From Methanosarcina siciliae T4/M (GTDB taxonomy: Archaea; Halobacteriota; Methanosarcinia; Methanosarcinales; Methanosarcinaceae): DNA of 64,000 nucleotides. Location of the stretch: the NCBI RefSeq assembly GCF_000970085.1, contig NZ_CP009506.1:4836001-4900000 (forward strand), read 5' to 3'. Under the pieces are notes generated by a model, which saw only the letters and a program-made list of their open reading frames with translations, was not told the DNA's origin and did no database searches. Each line of letters begins with the position of its first letter. Positions within the stretch are counted from its first letter, which is position 1. Position numbers and translations under genes: made by a program. Below, in pieces: positions 1 through 7,967 of the stretch.

Positions 1-295
1 CGACCATGCCATAAAATTCACCCCGCAGGGGGGGAAGCTGGCACTGGAAGTAAAAGAAGGGGCAGATAATGTCCACATCGTGATTGCAGACAGCGGAAAG
101 GGAATAAGTAAAGAGCTTATACCCTATCTTTTTGACCGGCTTTACCAGGTCAACGACTCCGTAACTCGAAGGTACCAGGGGCTTGAATCGGGGCTCTATA
201 TCTGTAAAAATATTGTCGATGCCCACAAAGGGGAGATCTGGTTCGAAAGTGAAGAAGGTTTGGGTAACCTTATGCATGTGAAACTCCCAAAGTGA
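1..295 (+). CDS. Sensor histidine kinase, C-terminal ATPase part (cut by window start)
   Basis: The reading frame is open from base 2 and ends in TGA. It encodes the last 97 residues of a HATPase_c domain, the ATP-binding part of a two-component sensor kinase. Visible boxes are the end of the N box (DHAIKFTPQGG), the G1 box (DSGKGIS) and the F box (LFDRLYQ). The G2 box is unusual: GLESGL stands where GTGLGL is expected, which may weaken the ATP lid. A kinase next to a methyltransferase regulon regulator could sense substrate or redox state, but the input domains lie outside the window. The next gene starts 22 bases downstream on the same strand, so co-transcription is possible. Confidence 0.85.
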   Translation, partial: DHAIKFTPQGGKLALEVKEGADNVHIVIADSGKGISKELIPYLFDRLYQVNDSVTRRYQGLESGLYICKNIVDAHKGEIWFESEEGLGNLMHVKLPK

Positions 296-317
296 TCAAA
301 ATGGCGCGTGAGCTGGA

Positions 318-1109
318 ATGAAACTGGAATTGTTGGGAACCTTATTCCTATCCGATAAGAGAAAAGACCTTCTGATGCTGTTGGTTGAAAGGCCCAGAGA
401 AATCGAAGAGATCAAGAACACTCTTGGCGGAACTTCGAGTGCGATTATGGCCCAGATCAAGATCCTGATAGGGCAGGGACTAATTGTCCACGAGGGGGAA
501 ATGTATAAACTTTCAAGCTTGGGGGAAGTGATCGTAAATAAGATGGACCCTCTCCTGAAAACCCTGAACGTATACGAAGAAAATAGGGATTACTGGCAAA
601 ACCATAATGTCAACTCCATCCCTTCTTATCTCCTTAACCAGATCGAAGATCTGGGGCACTGCGAACTCGTCGAGCCCGAACTGGATCGGATGTACGATCT
701 CCCGAAGCGAATCGAAACCGAACTCTTTAAATCAAGGTACCTGATGGAAGTCTCCTCCTATTTCAGCCCGGCTCTTCCTTCCCTGTATATCGAACTCATA
801 AGAAAGGGAATCAACGTCTCCTTAATTATTACCGATCCCGTTTTTGAAAGGTTCAGGAACGAATATTTTGAACTCCTGGAAGAGTATCTCAATAAGGAAA
901 ATGCTAATTTGTTTGTCTGCACCTGCAATATCGGGCTTGCCTCCAGCATCGTAACCGACCGCTTTCTTGCCCTCTCTTTTTTTTATAAGAACGGAATATA
1001 CCACAACCATGCACTGATGAGCGTAGAAAAAGACTCGATAAGCTGGGGAGAGAGCCTTTTCCTTCACTACAGGAAAAATTCACGGCAGATTACCACGTCG
1101 GAACTCTAA
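318..1109 (+). CDS. Methanogen-type winged-helix transcriptional regulator, Msr-like (MsrC candidate)
   Basis: This 263-residue protein has an N-terminal winged-helix region (about residues 1-80, with SSAIMAQIKILIGQGLI as the likely recognition part) and a C-terminal methanogen FilR1/DUF1724-type domain (about 130-255). That architecture is the Msr family. In M. acetivorans, Msr proteins activate or repress the mtaCB methanol and mts methylsulfide operons and are encoded beside their targets. Here the next genes are a MtaA-family methyltransferase and an Mts fusion, so regulation of these genes is the natural inference. I recall MsrC as the regulator encoded next to mtsH; the exact orthologue cannot be fixed without a tree. 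The start follows a weak GAGCTGGA ribosome-binding sequence. Confidence 0.8.
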   Translation: MKLELLGTLFLSDKRKDLLMLLVERPREIEEIKNTLGGTSSAIMAQIKILIGQGLIVHEGEMYKLSSLGEVIVNKMDPLLKTLNVYEENRDYWQNHNVNSIPSYLLNQIEDLGHCELVEPELDRMYDLPKRIETELFKSRYLMEVSSYFSPALPSLYIELIRKGINVSLIITDPVFERFRNEYFELLEEYLNKENANLFVCTCNIGLASSIVTDRFLALSFFYKNGIYHNHALMSVEKDSISWGESLFLHYRKNSRQITTSEL

Positions 1110-1188
1110 AATCAAATTAGAAACATAAATTCAATTAAAAAAATAATCAAATTAATTAAATTATAAAGATCTTAAATTATAGGGACAC

Positions 1189-2295
1189 ATGAGTGACTAC
1201 AACTTAAGAGACCGTTTCCTGAGTGTATTGAAAGGGAAGGCTGCGGATAGGGTGCCGGTACTTTCCGTTACCCAGACAGGAACTGTTTCTCTCATGGAAA
1301 AGTGCGGGGTTTTCTGGCCTGAAGCCCACAGCAATCCTGAAAAAATGGCAGCTCTTTCCCTGGCCGCCCATGAAATTACGAAGCTGGAGGCTGTAAGGTA
1401 CCCTTATTGCGTAACGGTACTTTCCGAAGCGATGGGATGCGAGGTCATCAGGGGCACAAAGGAGATCCAGCCCTATGTAAAGGTTCCTCCTCTTGGAAAA
1501 TCCGGGAACTTGCCGGAAATTCCGGATTCCCTGCTGGAAATGGGCAGGATCCCAACGGTCCTGAAAGCAACCTCTCTCCTGAAATCTAAAACCGAAGAGT
1601 CCCTCCCCCTGATCGCGGGGATAGAAAGCCCGGCTGCCCTTTGCTCCAGGCTCCTGGGGGCGAATAACTACCTGGGACAGCTTCTAAGATCCCCGGACTA
1701 TATCAGGGAATGCCTTGAAATCAATACCGAAGCCTGTATTGAGTATGCAAATGCCCTTTTTGAGGAAGGTGCGGATGCGGTCTGTGTCCCGGACGGTATA
1801 TCAGGCCCTGACCTTTTAAGTCTGGATATCTTTGACCGTTTAATAAAACCTGCTTACGGGCATTTTTGTAAAAAGGCAAGAGGAATGAAAATACTGCATA
1901 TGTGCGGGAATGCTTCCCCTTTTCTGGAAACTCTCTCAGAATGTGGTTTTGAAGGCATTAGTGTTGAAGAAAAAGTCCGGGACCTGAAAGGTGCAAAGAA
2001 AAGCCTCGGAAAAGGGATCTGCCTTATAGGAAACGTTGCCAGTTCCTCAACCCTCCTTTGCGGCAGCCCCGAAGATGTAAAGGCTGAAGCAAGAAAATCC
2101 CTGGAAAGTGGGGTTGATATCCTTGCTCCCGGCTGTGGAATTGCTCCTCTTACCCCTCTTGAAAATATGAAGGCGCTGGTCGAGGCCAGAGATGAGTATT
2201 ACGGTTCCTCTTTTTCAAGTTTCGAAGGCTGCAGGTCCGAATGTTATGAATCTGGATGTTATGAGTCAAAATACTGGAAAACATACTCGAAATAA
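1189..2295 (+). CDS. MtaA/MtbA-family methylcobamide:CoM methyltransferase
   Basis: A 368-residue uroporphyrinogen-decarboxylase-fold methyltransferase. Family members transfer a methyl group from a corrinoid protein to coenzyme M, using a zinc ion held by His-X-Cys and a distant Cys. These ligands are visible as H237 and C239 (LHMCGN) and C316 (APGCGI). The start region (LRDRFLSVLKGKAADRVPV) is typical. The extreme C-terminus is odd, with short CYES-like repeats rich in Cys, Glu and Ser, and it may be an added tail. The gene lies between the Msr-like regulator and the Mts fusion, so methylsulfide metabolism is the likely context. It may be the CoM-methylating partner, or redundant if the Mts fusion methylates CoM itself. 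Confidence 0.85.
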   Translation: MSDYNLRDRFLSVLKGKAADRVPVLSVTQTGTVSLMEKCGVFWPEAHSNPEKMAALSLAAHEITKLEAVRYPYCVTVLSEAMGCEVIRGTKEIQPYVKVPPLGKSGNLPEIPDSLLEMGRIPTVLKATSLLKSKTEESLPLIAGIESPAALCSRLLGANNYLGQLLRSPDYIRECLEINTEACIEYANALFEEGADAVCVPDGISGPDLLSLDIFDRLIKPAYGHFCKKARGMKILHMCGNASPFLETLSECGFEGISVEEKVRDLKGAKKSLGKGICLIGNVASSSTLLCGSPEDVKAEARKSLESGVDILAPGCGIAPLTPLENMKALVEARDEYYGSSFSSFEGCRSECYESGCYESKYWKTYSK

Positions 2296-2340
2296 ACTTT
2301 AAACCTTTTTTTATAATCTGAATCTAATTGCTTAACCTGA

Positions 2341-2459
2341 ATTGAATTTCTCATTGAATTTCTCATTGAATTTCTCATTGAATTTCTCATTGAATTTCCT
2401 ATTGAATTTTCCATTGAATTTTCCATTAAATTTTTATCGAATTTTCCATTTAATTTCTC
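2341..2459. repeat. 12-bp tandem repeat array, about 10 units
   Basis: The unit ATTGAATTTCTC is repeated head to tail. The first four copies (2341-2388) are identical, and the remainder to 2459 drift to ATTGAATTTTCC and ATTTAATTTCTC. The array begins 46 bases after the methyltransferase stop codon. Its position suggests a slippage-prone 3' region; no function is evident. Confidence 0.9.
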
Positions 2460-2811
2460 ACTCAAATAATCTCATTGCCGCAATATCCTCTTTGTCGGTT
2501 ATTTTCCCTTTTTGAGAGAGCTGGATTTTTCCTGTAGTTTTTGAGGTTTTTGAGGTTTTTGAGGACATTATGCTCCTGAAATAGGGCATTGATATTATCA
2601 AAGTGCTTGATAATCTTCGGGTTTCTTCCTTTATTCATGGTCCTGTCGAGGTCAGGGGTCTGGAGCTATTCAGGGGGGCTTTCAAGATCAAAACCTCCTT
2701 GAATCCTCGAAGTCCTGTCAACATCAAAAGCTTCGAAAATATTGGGAAGTAAGTTCTTATCAAAAGGCCTGAGAAAATCAGATATAGGTGGAAAAACGCT
2801 ATCGGTTATGC
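2460..2811 (+). other. Gene-free stretch upstream of the Mts fusion
   Basis: No gene is supported here. It holds a short GTTTTTGAG triplication near 2536-2565 and otherwise unremarkable sequence leading into the promoter of the Mts gene. Confidence 0.5.
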
Positions 2812-2994
2812 TATATATTAGCCAGTGTATATTAAACATTGCAAGTGCGGTTTTACAGAATCTGTGTTACTGTTAACCGTAATGTCTGAAGGAATTTCAG
2901 ACTTTTTTGACGGACGCAAAAAGGTGGCTTTGAAGGGCATTTTTGCCTTAAGACTTATGAGAAGCCCGTTTTTCCTGAATATAGGAGGTTTAAT
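2811..2994 (+). promoter_or_regulatory. Promoter and leader of the Mts fusion gene
   Basis: An archaeal TATA box (CTATATATTA, 2811-2820) lies 175 bases before the start codon. With the usual 25-base spacing, transcription would begin near 2840-2845, giving a leader of about 150 bases. Long structured leaders are known for Methanosarcina methyltransferase genes. A strong Shine-Dalgarno sequence (AGGAGGT, 2983-2989) precedes the ATG at 2995. Confidence 0.6.
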
Positions 2995-4935
2995 ATGGCA
3001 ATTGAAAATGAGAATCAAGGAGCGGACGCTATCTCCGAGGAAGAGCTATTCAGACAGATGGCCGAAGCGGTTGTTGATGGAGACGACGAGATCATAGAAG
3101 AACTTGCAAACAGGGTACTTGAGCTTAACATCGACCCCTATACCGCAATTGTTGAAGGGCTTACCAAAGGCATGTCCATTGTAAGTGACATGTATGAGAA
3201 TGGGAAAGCCTTCGTCCCGAACTTGATGGTTTCCGCAGGTGCGATGTACGAAGGGCTGGATATCCTCTCCCCCTACCTGAAGAGCGATTCCACGAACAAG
3301 CCTTCCAAGATCATTATCGGGACCGTCGAAGGTGATGTGCACGACATCGGCAAGAATCTTGTTAAAACCATGATGACTGCAGCCGGTTTTGACATGATTG
3401 ACCTGGGCTCGGACGTGCCCCTAAGCAGTTTTGTAAGCAGCGCAAGGGACCAGAAAGCCGATGCTATTTCCATGAGCACCCTCATGACAACAACCATGCA
3501 GGGTATGGAAAAGGTCATCGAACAGCTCAAAGAAGAAGGGTTAAGAGACTCTCTTCTGGTCATGGTCGGTGGCGCTCCCATCAATGCGGACTATGCGGCA
3601 AAAATAGGGGCTGACGCAACCAGGGATGATGCAAGTGCAGCTACCGAGTGGTTAAAAGGAGCTATTGTCGAACTTCCGGATGCTGATCTCAGGTGGAGTG
3701 AGAAACAGATCAGCCTGAACAAAGTAAAATACAAGGAAGAGCTGGCTAAGAAGGGCACGGTTGAAGCCGTGGATATCGGGCTTGAGACTGCAAAGGCAAT
3801 TATCGAAGAGTTTGAGAGCGTGGGCGTAAAAACAAAGGAGAGCATGACCCATGCGGACAGGACAGTTTCTGCCATGTCCGATAAGAAGGTCGACCGTCTG
3901 CCTGTCTATCCCCTTGCCTGCGGAGTTCTGAGGAAGTTTGCTCCCGTGACCTATAAGGAGTATGCCACAAACGAGGATGCTTTTGTCCAGAGCGCTTACC
4001 TGGGATCAAAGTACCTTGACCTCGATATGTTTGTCGGGCTGATCGACCTTTCCATCACTTCGGCAGACCTGGGCTGCGGGGTTAAGTTCCCTGAAGAAGA
4101 CACTCCTTCTTCCGAGGGTCACCTCGAAGACTATGAAAAGATCGAGGTTCCTGAAGTTAAGGAAGGGACAAGGGCTTATGAACTGATTAAAGCAACAAAG
4201 CTTGCAAGAGCCAAACTGAACAGCGAACTGGCAACTCCGATGGTGGGTTTCCATGAAGGCCCCCTCCTTACCCTGACCCAGCTCATGGGTGCAAGCCGGG
4301 TGCTCGGGGATATGAACACCAACCCCGATGTCGTACTCAAAGCCGTGGACAAATGTGCGGACTATGTCGCCGAGGTTTCCAGGGCTTTCTTTGAGGAAGA
4401 CGCCTGCGATGCCCTCTGTATCGACAACCTCTGGTCCAACAATGTCATCATGGGACAGGACGACTACTGGAAATTCGACGGGCAGTTCGTGTACAACAAG
4501 CACGTCCCGGTCTTCAAGGAATACGACCAGCCTTATATCATCCACAACTGTGCCGACGCTGTCCACTACGATATCCAGATCTCGAAGTTCGGGACAGGCC
4601 TGTACAGCTATGCCTACTATCCCTCCGGGAAGGGCAAGGGTTCCTACAGTTACGACGAACTCATCCCGAAGTACGGGAAAACCTGCTGCATGATGGGTGA
4701 AGTGGACCCGATCCAGTTCCTGGACAACTCGCCGGAAGGCGTCCAGAAAATCAGAAACGACACGGAAAGCAACCTGAGAGGCGCTATCCAGGCCCTTAAA
4801 GAGAACGGTTTCCAGTCCAAGTACGTAATGTCCACGGGCTGTGAAATCCCGCCAGGTGCACCTCTTGACACCTCGAAAGCAATGGTTGATGTGGTAAAGG
4901 AGCTCGGTCCCGAACTCCAGAAGATGATAGGATAA
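2995..4935 (+). CDS. mtsH: Corrinoid protein/methyltransferase fusion for methylated sulfur compounds (Mts family)
   Basis: This 646-residue protein joins two modules. Residues about 15-215 are a B12-binding corrinoid protein: the axial-ligand motif DVHDIG has H116, followed by SMSTLMTTTMQGM and VGGAPIN. Residues about 285-645 are a MtaA-type methyltransferase with zinc ligands H517 and C519 (IHNCAD) and C616 (STGCEI). In M. acetivorans the fused proteins MtsD, MtsF and MtsH act on dimethylsulfide, methanethiol or methylmercaptopropionate and deliver methyl groups to coenzyme M. The neighbourhood (upstream Msr regulator, downstream RuBisCO and mcr) matches what I remember for mtsH, but symbol assignment among the three paralogues is inferred. 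Promoter, leader and terminator hairpin are all recognisable. Confidence 0.85.
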   Translation: MAIENENQGADAISEEELFRQMAEAVVDGDDEIIEELANRVLELNIDPYTAIVEGLTKGMSIVSDMYENGKAFVPNLMVSAGAMYEGLDILSPYLKSDSTNKPSKIIIGTVEGDVHDIGKNLVKTMMTAAGFDMIDLGSDVPLSSFVSSARDQKADAISMSTLMTTTMQGMEKVIEQLKEEGLRDSLLVMVGGAPINADYAAKIGADATRDDASAATEWLKGAIVELPDADLRWSEKQISLNKVKYKEELAKKGTVEAVDIGLETAKAIIEEFESVGVKTKESMTHADRTVSAMSDKKVDRLPVYPLACGVLRKFAPVTYKEYATNEDAFVQSAYLGSKYLDLDMFVGLIDLSITSADLGCGVKFPEEDTPSSEGHLEDYEKIEVPEVKEGTRAYELIKATKLARAKLNSELATPMVGFHEGPLLTLTQLMGASRVLGDMNTNPDVVLKAVDKCADYVAEVSRAFFEEDACDALCIDNLWSNNVIMGQDDYWKFDGQFVYNKHVPVFKEYDQPYIIHNCADAVHYDIQISKFGTGLYSYAYYPSGKGKGSYSYDELIPKYGKTCCMMGEVDPIQFLDNSPEGVQKIRNDTESNLRGAIQALKENGFQSKYVMSTGCEIPPGAPLDTSKAMVDVVKELGPELQKMIG

Positions 4936-4990
4936 ATAAATTCTATCTTCTTTTTCCAATAAAAGCTTCCTAAAAAAATCCACACAAAAC

Positions 4991-5013
4991 GGGATAGCCC
5001 TCAGGGCTGTCCC
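4991..5013 (+). terminator. Terminator-like hairpin after the Mts gene
   Basis: A 10-bp stem (GGGATAGCCC pairing with GGGCTGTCCC, one G-T pair) closes a TCA loop 56 bases after the stop codon. No strong T tract follows, so it may instead protect the 3' end. Confidence 0.55.
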
Positions 5014-5154
5014 CTACCTCCACAAAAGAATCTGCTACTTGTATAAAATCCGGTTTGTATTTCAGAAAAACCCAATTTCAGAATAATCCGGCCTCTTCAC
5101 TGAACTGTAAGGAAATTTCCTTTCAGGAAAATCTTCCTGAAAGTGCTGGCGAAC

Positions 5155-5269
5155 CCTACAAAACTCCCTTACAAAACGCCCTTACAAAACGCCCCTACAA
5201 AACGAATGTGCAAAACGAACCTGTAATACGAATGTGCAAAGCGAACCTGCAAAACGACCTACAAAAAGA
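5155..5269. repeat. Degenerate 12- to 13-bp repeat array
   Basis: About nine imperfect copies of units such as CTTACAAAACGC and AATGTGCAAAACG run head to tail. This is a second short-period array flanking the Mts gene and differs in sequence from the one at 2341. An open frame crosses it, but the repetitive composition gives no reason to call a gene. Confidence 0.7.
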
Positions 5270-5344
5270 TCACCGGAACGTCATTACCTTATACATCAGT
5301 GAAGAGTGTCCTATATCATAATATATTGATGTTGAGAGGTGGAA

Positions 5345-5749
5345 ATGAATGAAAAGTTCAGGAAAGTCCGGAACAGGAAAAATAAGATCTCAACAACGGT
5401 TTCGAGGAACATTTTCGGGGCATATGACCGTGGTTTCAACTGCTCTTCAGAATGTTTTTCTTTCAGATACTCGGTTCTTGAGCTTTACCTGCCGGGGTAT
5501 GAAATCTGCGGAAACCCTCTGAAAACGGCATGTTCCTCAAGCACGGGAAATCCCGGATTCCTGCAAACGGACAGTTAGTCGAAAGTCGGGGAGCTGTCTT
5601 TCCAGGCGGGAATGACTTATTCCGCTCTCGCAGAAATATATGAAAACGATAAAGAAAAGAAAATTTCCTTGAAATGGCTGGCTTCCGGATTTTCGCACCT
5701 GCAGATGCTGCTAAGGAAAATTATCAGCGATTTTGATTCGGTTCTCTGA
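5345..5749 (+). CDS. Unrecognised protein with in-frame TAG (possible pyrrolysine) at codon 78
   Basis: From the ATG at 5345 (or the GTG at 5339, two codons earlier) the frame runs 77 codons to TAG at 5576-5578. It then continues in the same frame for 56 codons to TGA at 5747-5749. The second part (for example AGMTYSALAEIYENDKEKK and WLASGFSHLQMLLRKI) has coding-like composition and helical character. Cys residues cluster before the TAG. GAGAGGTGG precedes the start and TATA-like elements lie at 5311-5328. In Methanosarcina a UAG may be read as pyrrolysine, so this could be one 134-residue protein. Equally it may be a gene broken by a nonsense mutation. I do not recognise the family. Confidence 0.4.
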
Positions 5750-6192
5750 GACTTCCCTGAGTCACCTGCCTGCATAAACCGGAAACCCCGGTCGCTAAAA
5801 CTTCAACAGCGATTTACGGATAGGGGTCATACTAATAGTTAAACAGACCGATAAATTTCCAATAACTAAATCAAATTGATGACAGTACTTTTTCCCTTTC
5901 TCAAGATACTGTTATAATATATATCCCTCGAAGCAGACCTTCAGTGTCCAATTCCCTCTCCATGCACTAATATTTATTTCCCAGTGCATAGGGAAACATG
6001 GAGTCTGTATTTCAGAAAGAAAATCCCCGGTCGGGTACCTGCGAAAAGTTCGCATTTGCCATTTTAACGGGCTTTTAAAGCAGTCCGAAAAACCGGGACC
6101 AATAGCCAAAAACGAAAGATAGGGCCCGATGCCCGGACCCCAGTAACCTCCAGGCCAAGAGGGCATCAGCCTTCTGAACCAGGGAGTGGTAC
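5750..6192. other. Gene-free region with GC-rich segment
   Basis: No gene is supported. The first 150 bases are AT-rich with TATATA motifs near 5915. From about 6020 to 6190 the sequence becomes GC-rich and contains a partial copy (6052-6078) of the palindromic element found at 6193-6231. It could be a structured leader or a degraded mobile element. Confidence 0.4.
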
Positions 6193-6231
6193 CCTTCAAA
6201 CCCGTATTTGCCATTTTTACGGGTTTGAAGG
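6193..6231. promoter_or_regulatory. Perfect 14-bp inverted repeat upstream of the CobW-type gene
   Basis: CCTTCAAACCCGTA (6193-6206) pairs exactly with TACGGGTTTGAAGG (6218-6231) around an 11-base loop (TTTGCCATTTT). The loop and right arm recur imperfectly at 6052-6078. It may be a transcript hairpin or an operator of a metal-responsive regulator, given the metallochaperone gene that follows. Confidence 0.55.
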
Positions 6232-6460
6232 CTTTACCCTCTCCTCATCTGAATTTCATCATTTGAATCTTATCATCTGAATCTTATCATCTGAATTTTT
6301 CAGAGGTTTGAATTTCCACTCCATTACTTCCACTCCATTATATGTTGCTAGATATGTTGCTATAATTACTGTATGTGGAGTCCTGGTCGTCAACTTCAAT
6401 CGATTTTTTACAATACTTATTATGCGTAAAAGAGGAAACGAGGAAAAGGGTTGTGCGAAC

Positions 6461-7612
6461 ATGAGATGTATAATACTGGGGGGCTTCCTTGGAAGCGGAA
6501 AAACCACAACTATCAGGAAACTTGTGGAGACTCCTGGAATAAAGGGTGAAAAAACGGCGGTAATTGTGAATGAAATCGGAGAAATCGGGATTGACGGGGA
6601 CACGGTTTCGGCCGGAGGGGTAGAGACCCGGGAGATCACCAGTGGCTGTATCTGCTGTACTCTTCGGATCAGCCTGGAACAAACCCTGAGAGCCCTGATG
6701 CAAGACTACCGCCCGGAAACAGTGATTATCGAGCCCACGGGAATTGCTTTCCCGAAACAGATAAAAGACAACATTTCAGCCATGAATATCCCGGGGATTT
6801 CCATGGCACCCATAGTGAACATCCTTGATGCGAGCCGGTTTAAGCCCGAAGAAGGCCTCCAGAATTTCATCAAATACCAGATTGAGGATGCGGAAGTGCT
6901 CTGTATCAACAAGGTCGACCTCATAGACAGGGTGCGCCTTCTGGAAATCTGTGTTTTCCTGCGCAAAATGAACCCAAAAGCCCGGATAATTCATTTTTCT
7001 GCCAGGGAAGACGGAGAGATCGAAGAGATCGTGGAAATACTGCTTGAGGGGAACACCGGAAGCATCAAAAAATCTACGATCTCCAAAAGTAATAAAAGAG
7101 GTCAAATGGAAGGCTCTGCATCGGAAAGAACCCCATCGCATGACAGAATTCCAGTAGCTTGCAGGTTACAGGTAGGCGAAAAAATGCCCCCGGAAGGGAG
7201 AGACTCGGTTGAAATGTCCGGAGTCTCGGCATATTCCTCGGAGTTTGAAGTTTTTTCCGATAGCATGACCCTCGATGATGCGATATTTGTCTCCACGGAA
7301 CTTCTTGAAAGTATAAGAAGCAGAGCCCGGAGCCTGAACCCTGACTTTACGGGACACATAAAGCTTTCCTTCAGCCATCTGGACACCCTTATCCGGGGCA
7401 GTGTGACTTCTGCTGCCTCAAGCCCTGAAATTGAGATCTTCAAAAAGGGAAGCGATACGGGATTAAAAATGAAGGTTTTTTCCGCTGTTACGGATGTATC
7501 CCAGAAAGCGTTGAGTGAAGCCATCAATGAAGCTGTAACCGAGCAGTTTGAAAAAGGGCAGACGGAAATCAAGAAAGTCTGGCATGCAGCTTCCAGTTCT
7601 CACGAACATTGA
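6461..7612 (+). CDS. CobW/COG0523-family GTPase metallochaperone
   Basis: A 383-residue G3E GTPase. Visible are the P-loop GFLGSGKT (residues 8-15), the metal-binding motif GCICC (62-66), the ETVIIEPTG segment and the NKVD guanine-specificity motif. Family members use GTP to deliver zinc, cobalt or other metals to client proteins. An insertion around residues 205-255 is poorly conserved in character, and the protein ends in HAASSSHEH, a possible metal-binding tail. The ATG at 6461 is chosen because the P-loop follows in the normal place. Nearby zinc-dependent and corrinoid methyltransferases make zinc or cobalt delivery to them a reasonable guess, but the metal is not determined by the sequence. 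Confidence 0.85.
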   Translation: MRCIILGGFLGSGKTTTIRKLVETPGIKGEKTAVIVNEIGEIGIDGDTVSAGGVETREITSGCICCTLRISLEQTLRALMQDYRPETVIIEPTGIAFPKQIKDNISAMNIPGISMAPIVNILDASRFKPEEGLQNFIKYQIEDAEVLCINKVDLIDRVRLLEICVFLRKMNPKARIIHFSAREDGEIEEIVEILLEGNTGSIKKSTISKSNKRGQMEGSASERTPSHDRIPVACRLQVGEKMPPEGRDSVEMSGVSAYSSEFEVFSDSMTLDDAIFVSTELLESIRSRARSLNPDFTGHIKLSFSHLDTLIRGSVTSAASSPEIEIFKKGSDTGLKMKVFSAVTDVSQKALSEAINEAVTEQFEKGQTEIKKVWHAASSSHEH

Positions 7613-7636
7613 ATGTGGTAACTTTCCGTTGTTGAG

Positions 7637-7708
7637 GTAACATTTTTCCCCTTCGTAATATTTTTCCCCTTCGTAATATTTTTCCCCTTCGTAATATTTT
7701 TCCCCTTC
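7637..7708. repeat. 18-bp tandem repeat, four copies
   Basis: GTAATATTTTTCCCCTTC is repeated four times in exact register (the first copy differs by one base). It starts 25 bases after the CobW stop codon. Confidence 0.95.
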
Positions 7709-7806
7709 TCTCCTTCTATCTTTTTCTCTCTTCTTCATTCTCTTTCCTGTTCTTCTCCTTTTTCTCTCCTTCTCTTCTCTTTCCTGCTTTTTTCCTTCTT
7801 CTTGCA
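7709..7806 (+). other. Polypyrimidine tract
   Basis: About 95 bases consisting almost only of T and C on the plus strand. Archaeal termination is favoured by T-rich non-template sequence, so this tract and the preceding repeat may end the CobW transcript. Confidence 0.5.
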
Positions 7807-7842
7807 TTTCTACTCTGCTTCCAAAGCTTTCAAATGAACAAA

Positions 7843-7967
7843 TTTTTATTTATGTTCAGGTACTTCCTTCAACCAGAACTTCATTTTTATCATATAGGAG
7901 AAAAATTTACTCTATACAAACAAAGAGAAGGAAAAGAATTTACTCTATACAAACAAGGAGATTAAAG
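7843..7967 (+). promoter_or_regulatory. RuBisCO promoter region with 20-bp direct repeat
   Basis: A TATA-like stretch (TTTTTATTTA) lies at 7843-7852. A 20-base direct repeat follows, 7904-7923 and 7937-7956 (AATTTACTCTATACAAACAA), 33 bases apart. The second copy runs directly into the AGGAG ribosome-binding site before the ATG at 7968. The repeat lies in the likely leader and may be a regulatory or duplicated element. Confidence 0.5.

Noticed and set aside
2259..2465. Minus-strand open frame with repeated MRNS units
   Set aside because: It is a product of the 12-bp tandem repeat read in one frame; there is no ribosome-binding site or non-repetitive domain.
4006..4983. Long (325-codon) minus-strand open frame opposite the Mts gene
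   Set aside because: It overlaps a well-supported gene completely; the openness follows from codon bias of the sense strand.
5055..5321. 88-codon frame across the second repeat array
   Set aside because: Most of it is tandem repeat, and the rest has no recognisable content.
5912..6214. 100-codon minus-strand frame, also considered as a cobalamin riboswitch
   Set aside because: No start signal, and I could not find the conserved B12-box or a matching fold on either strand.
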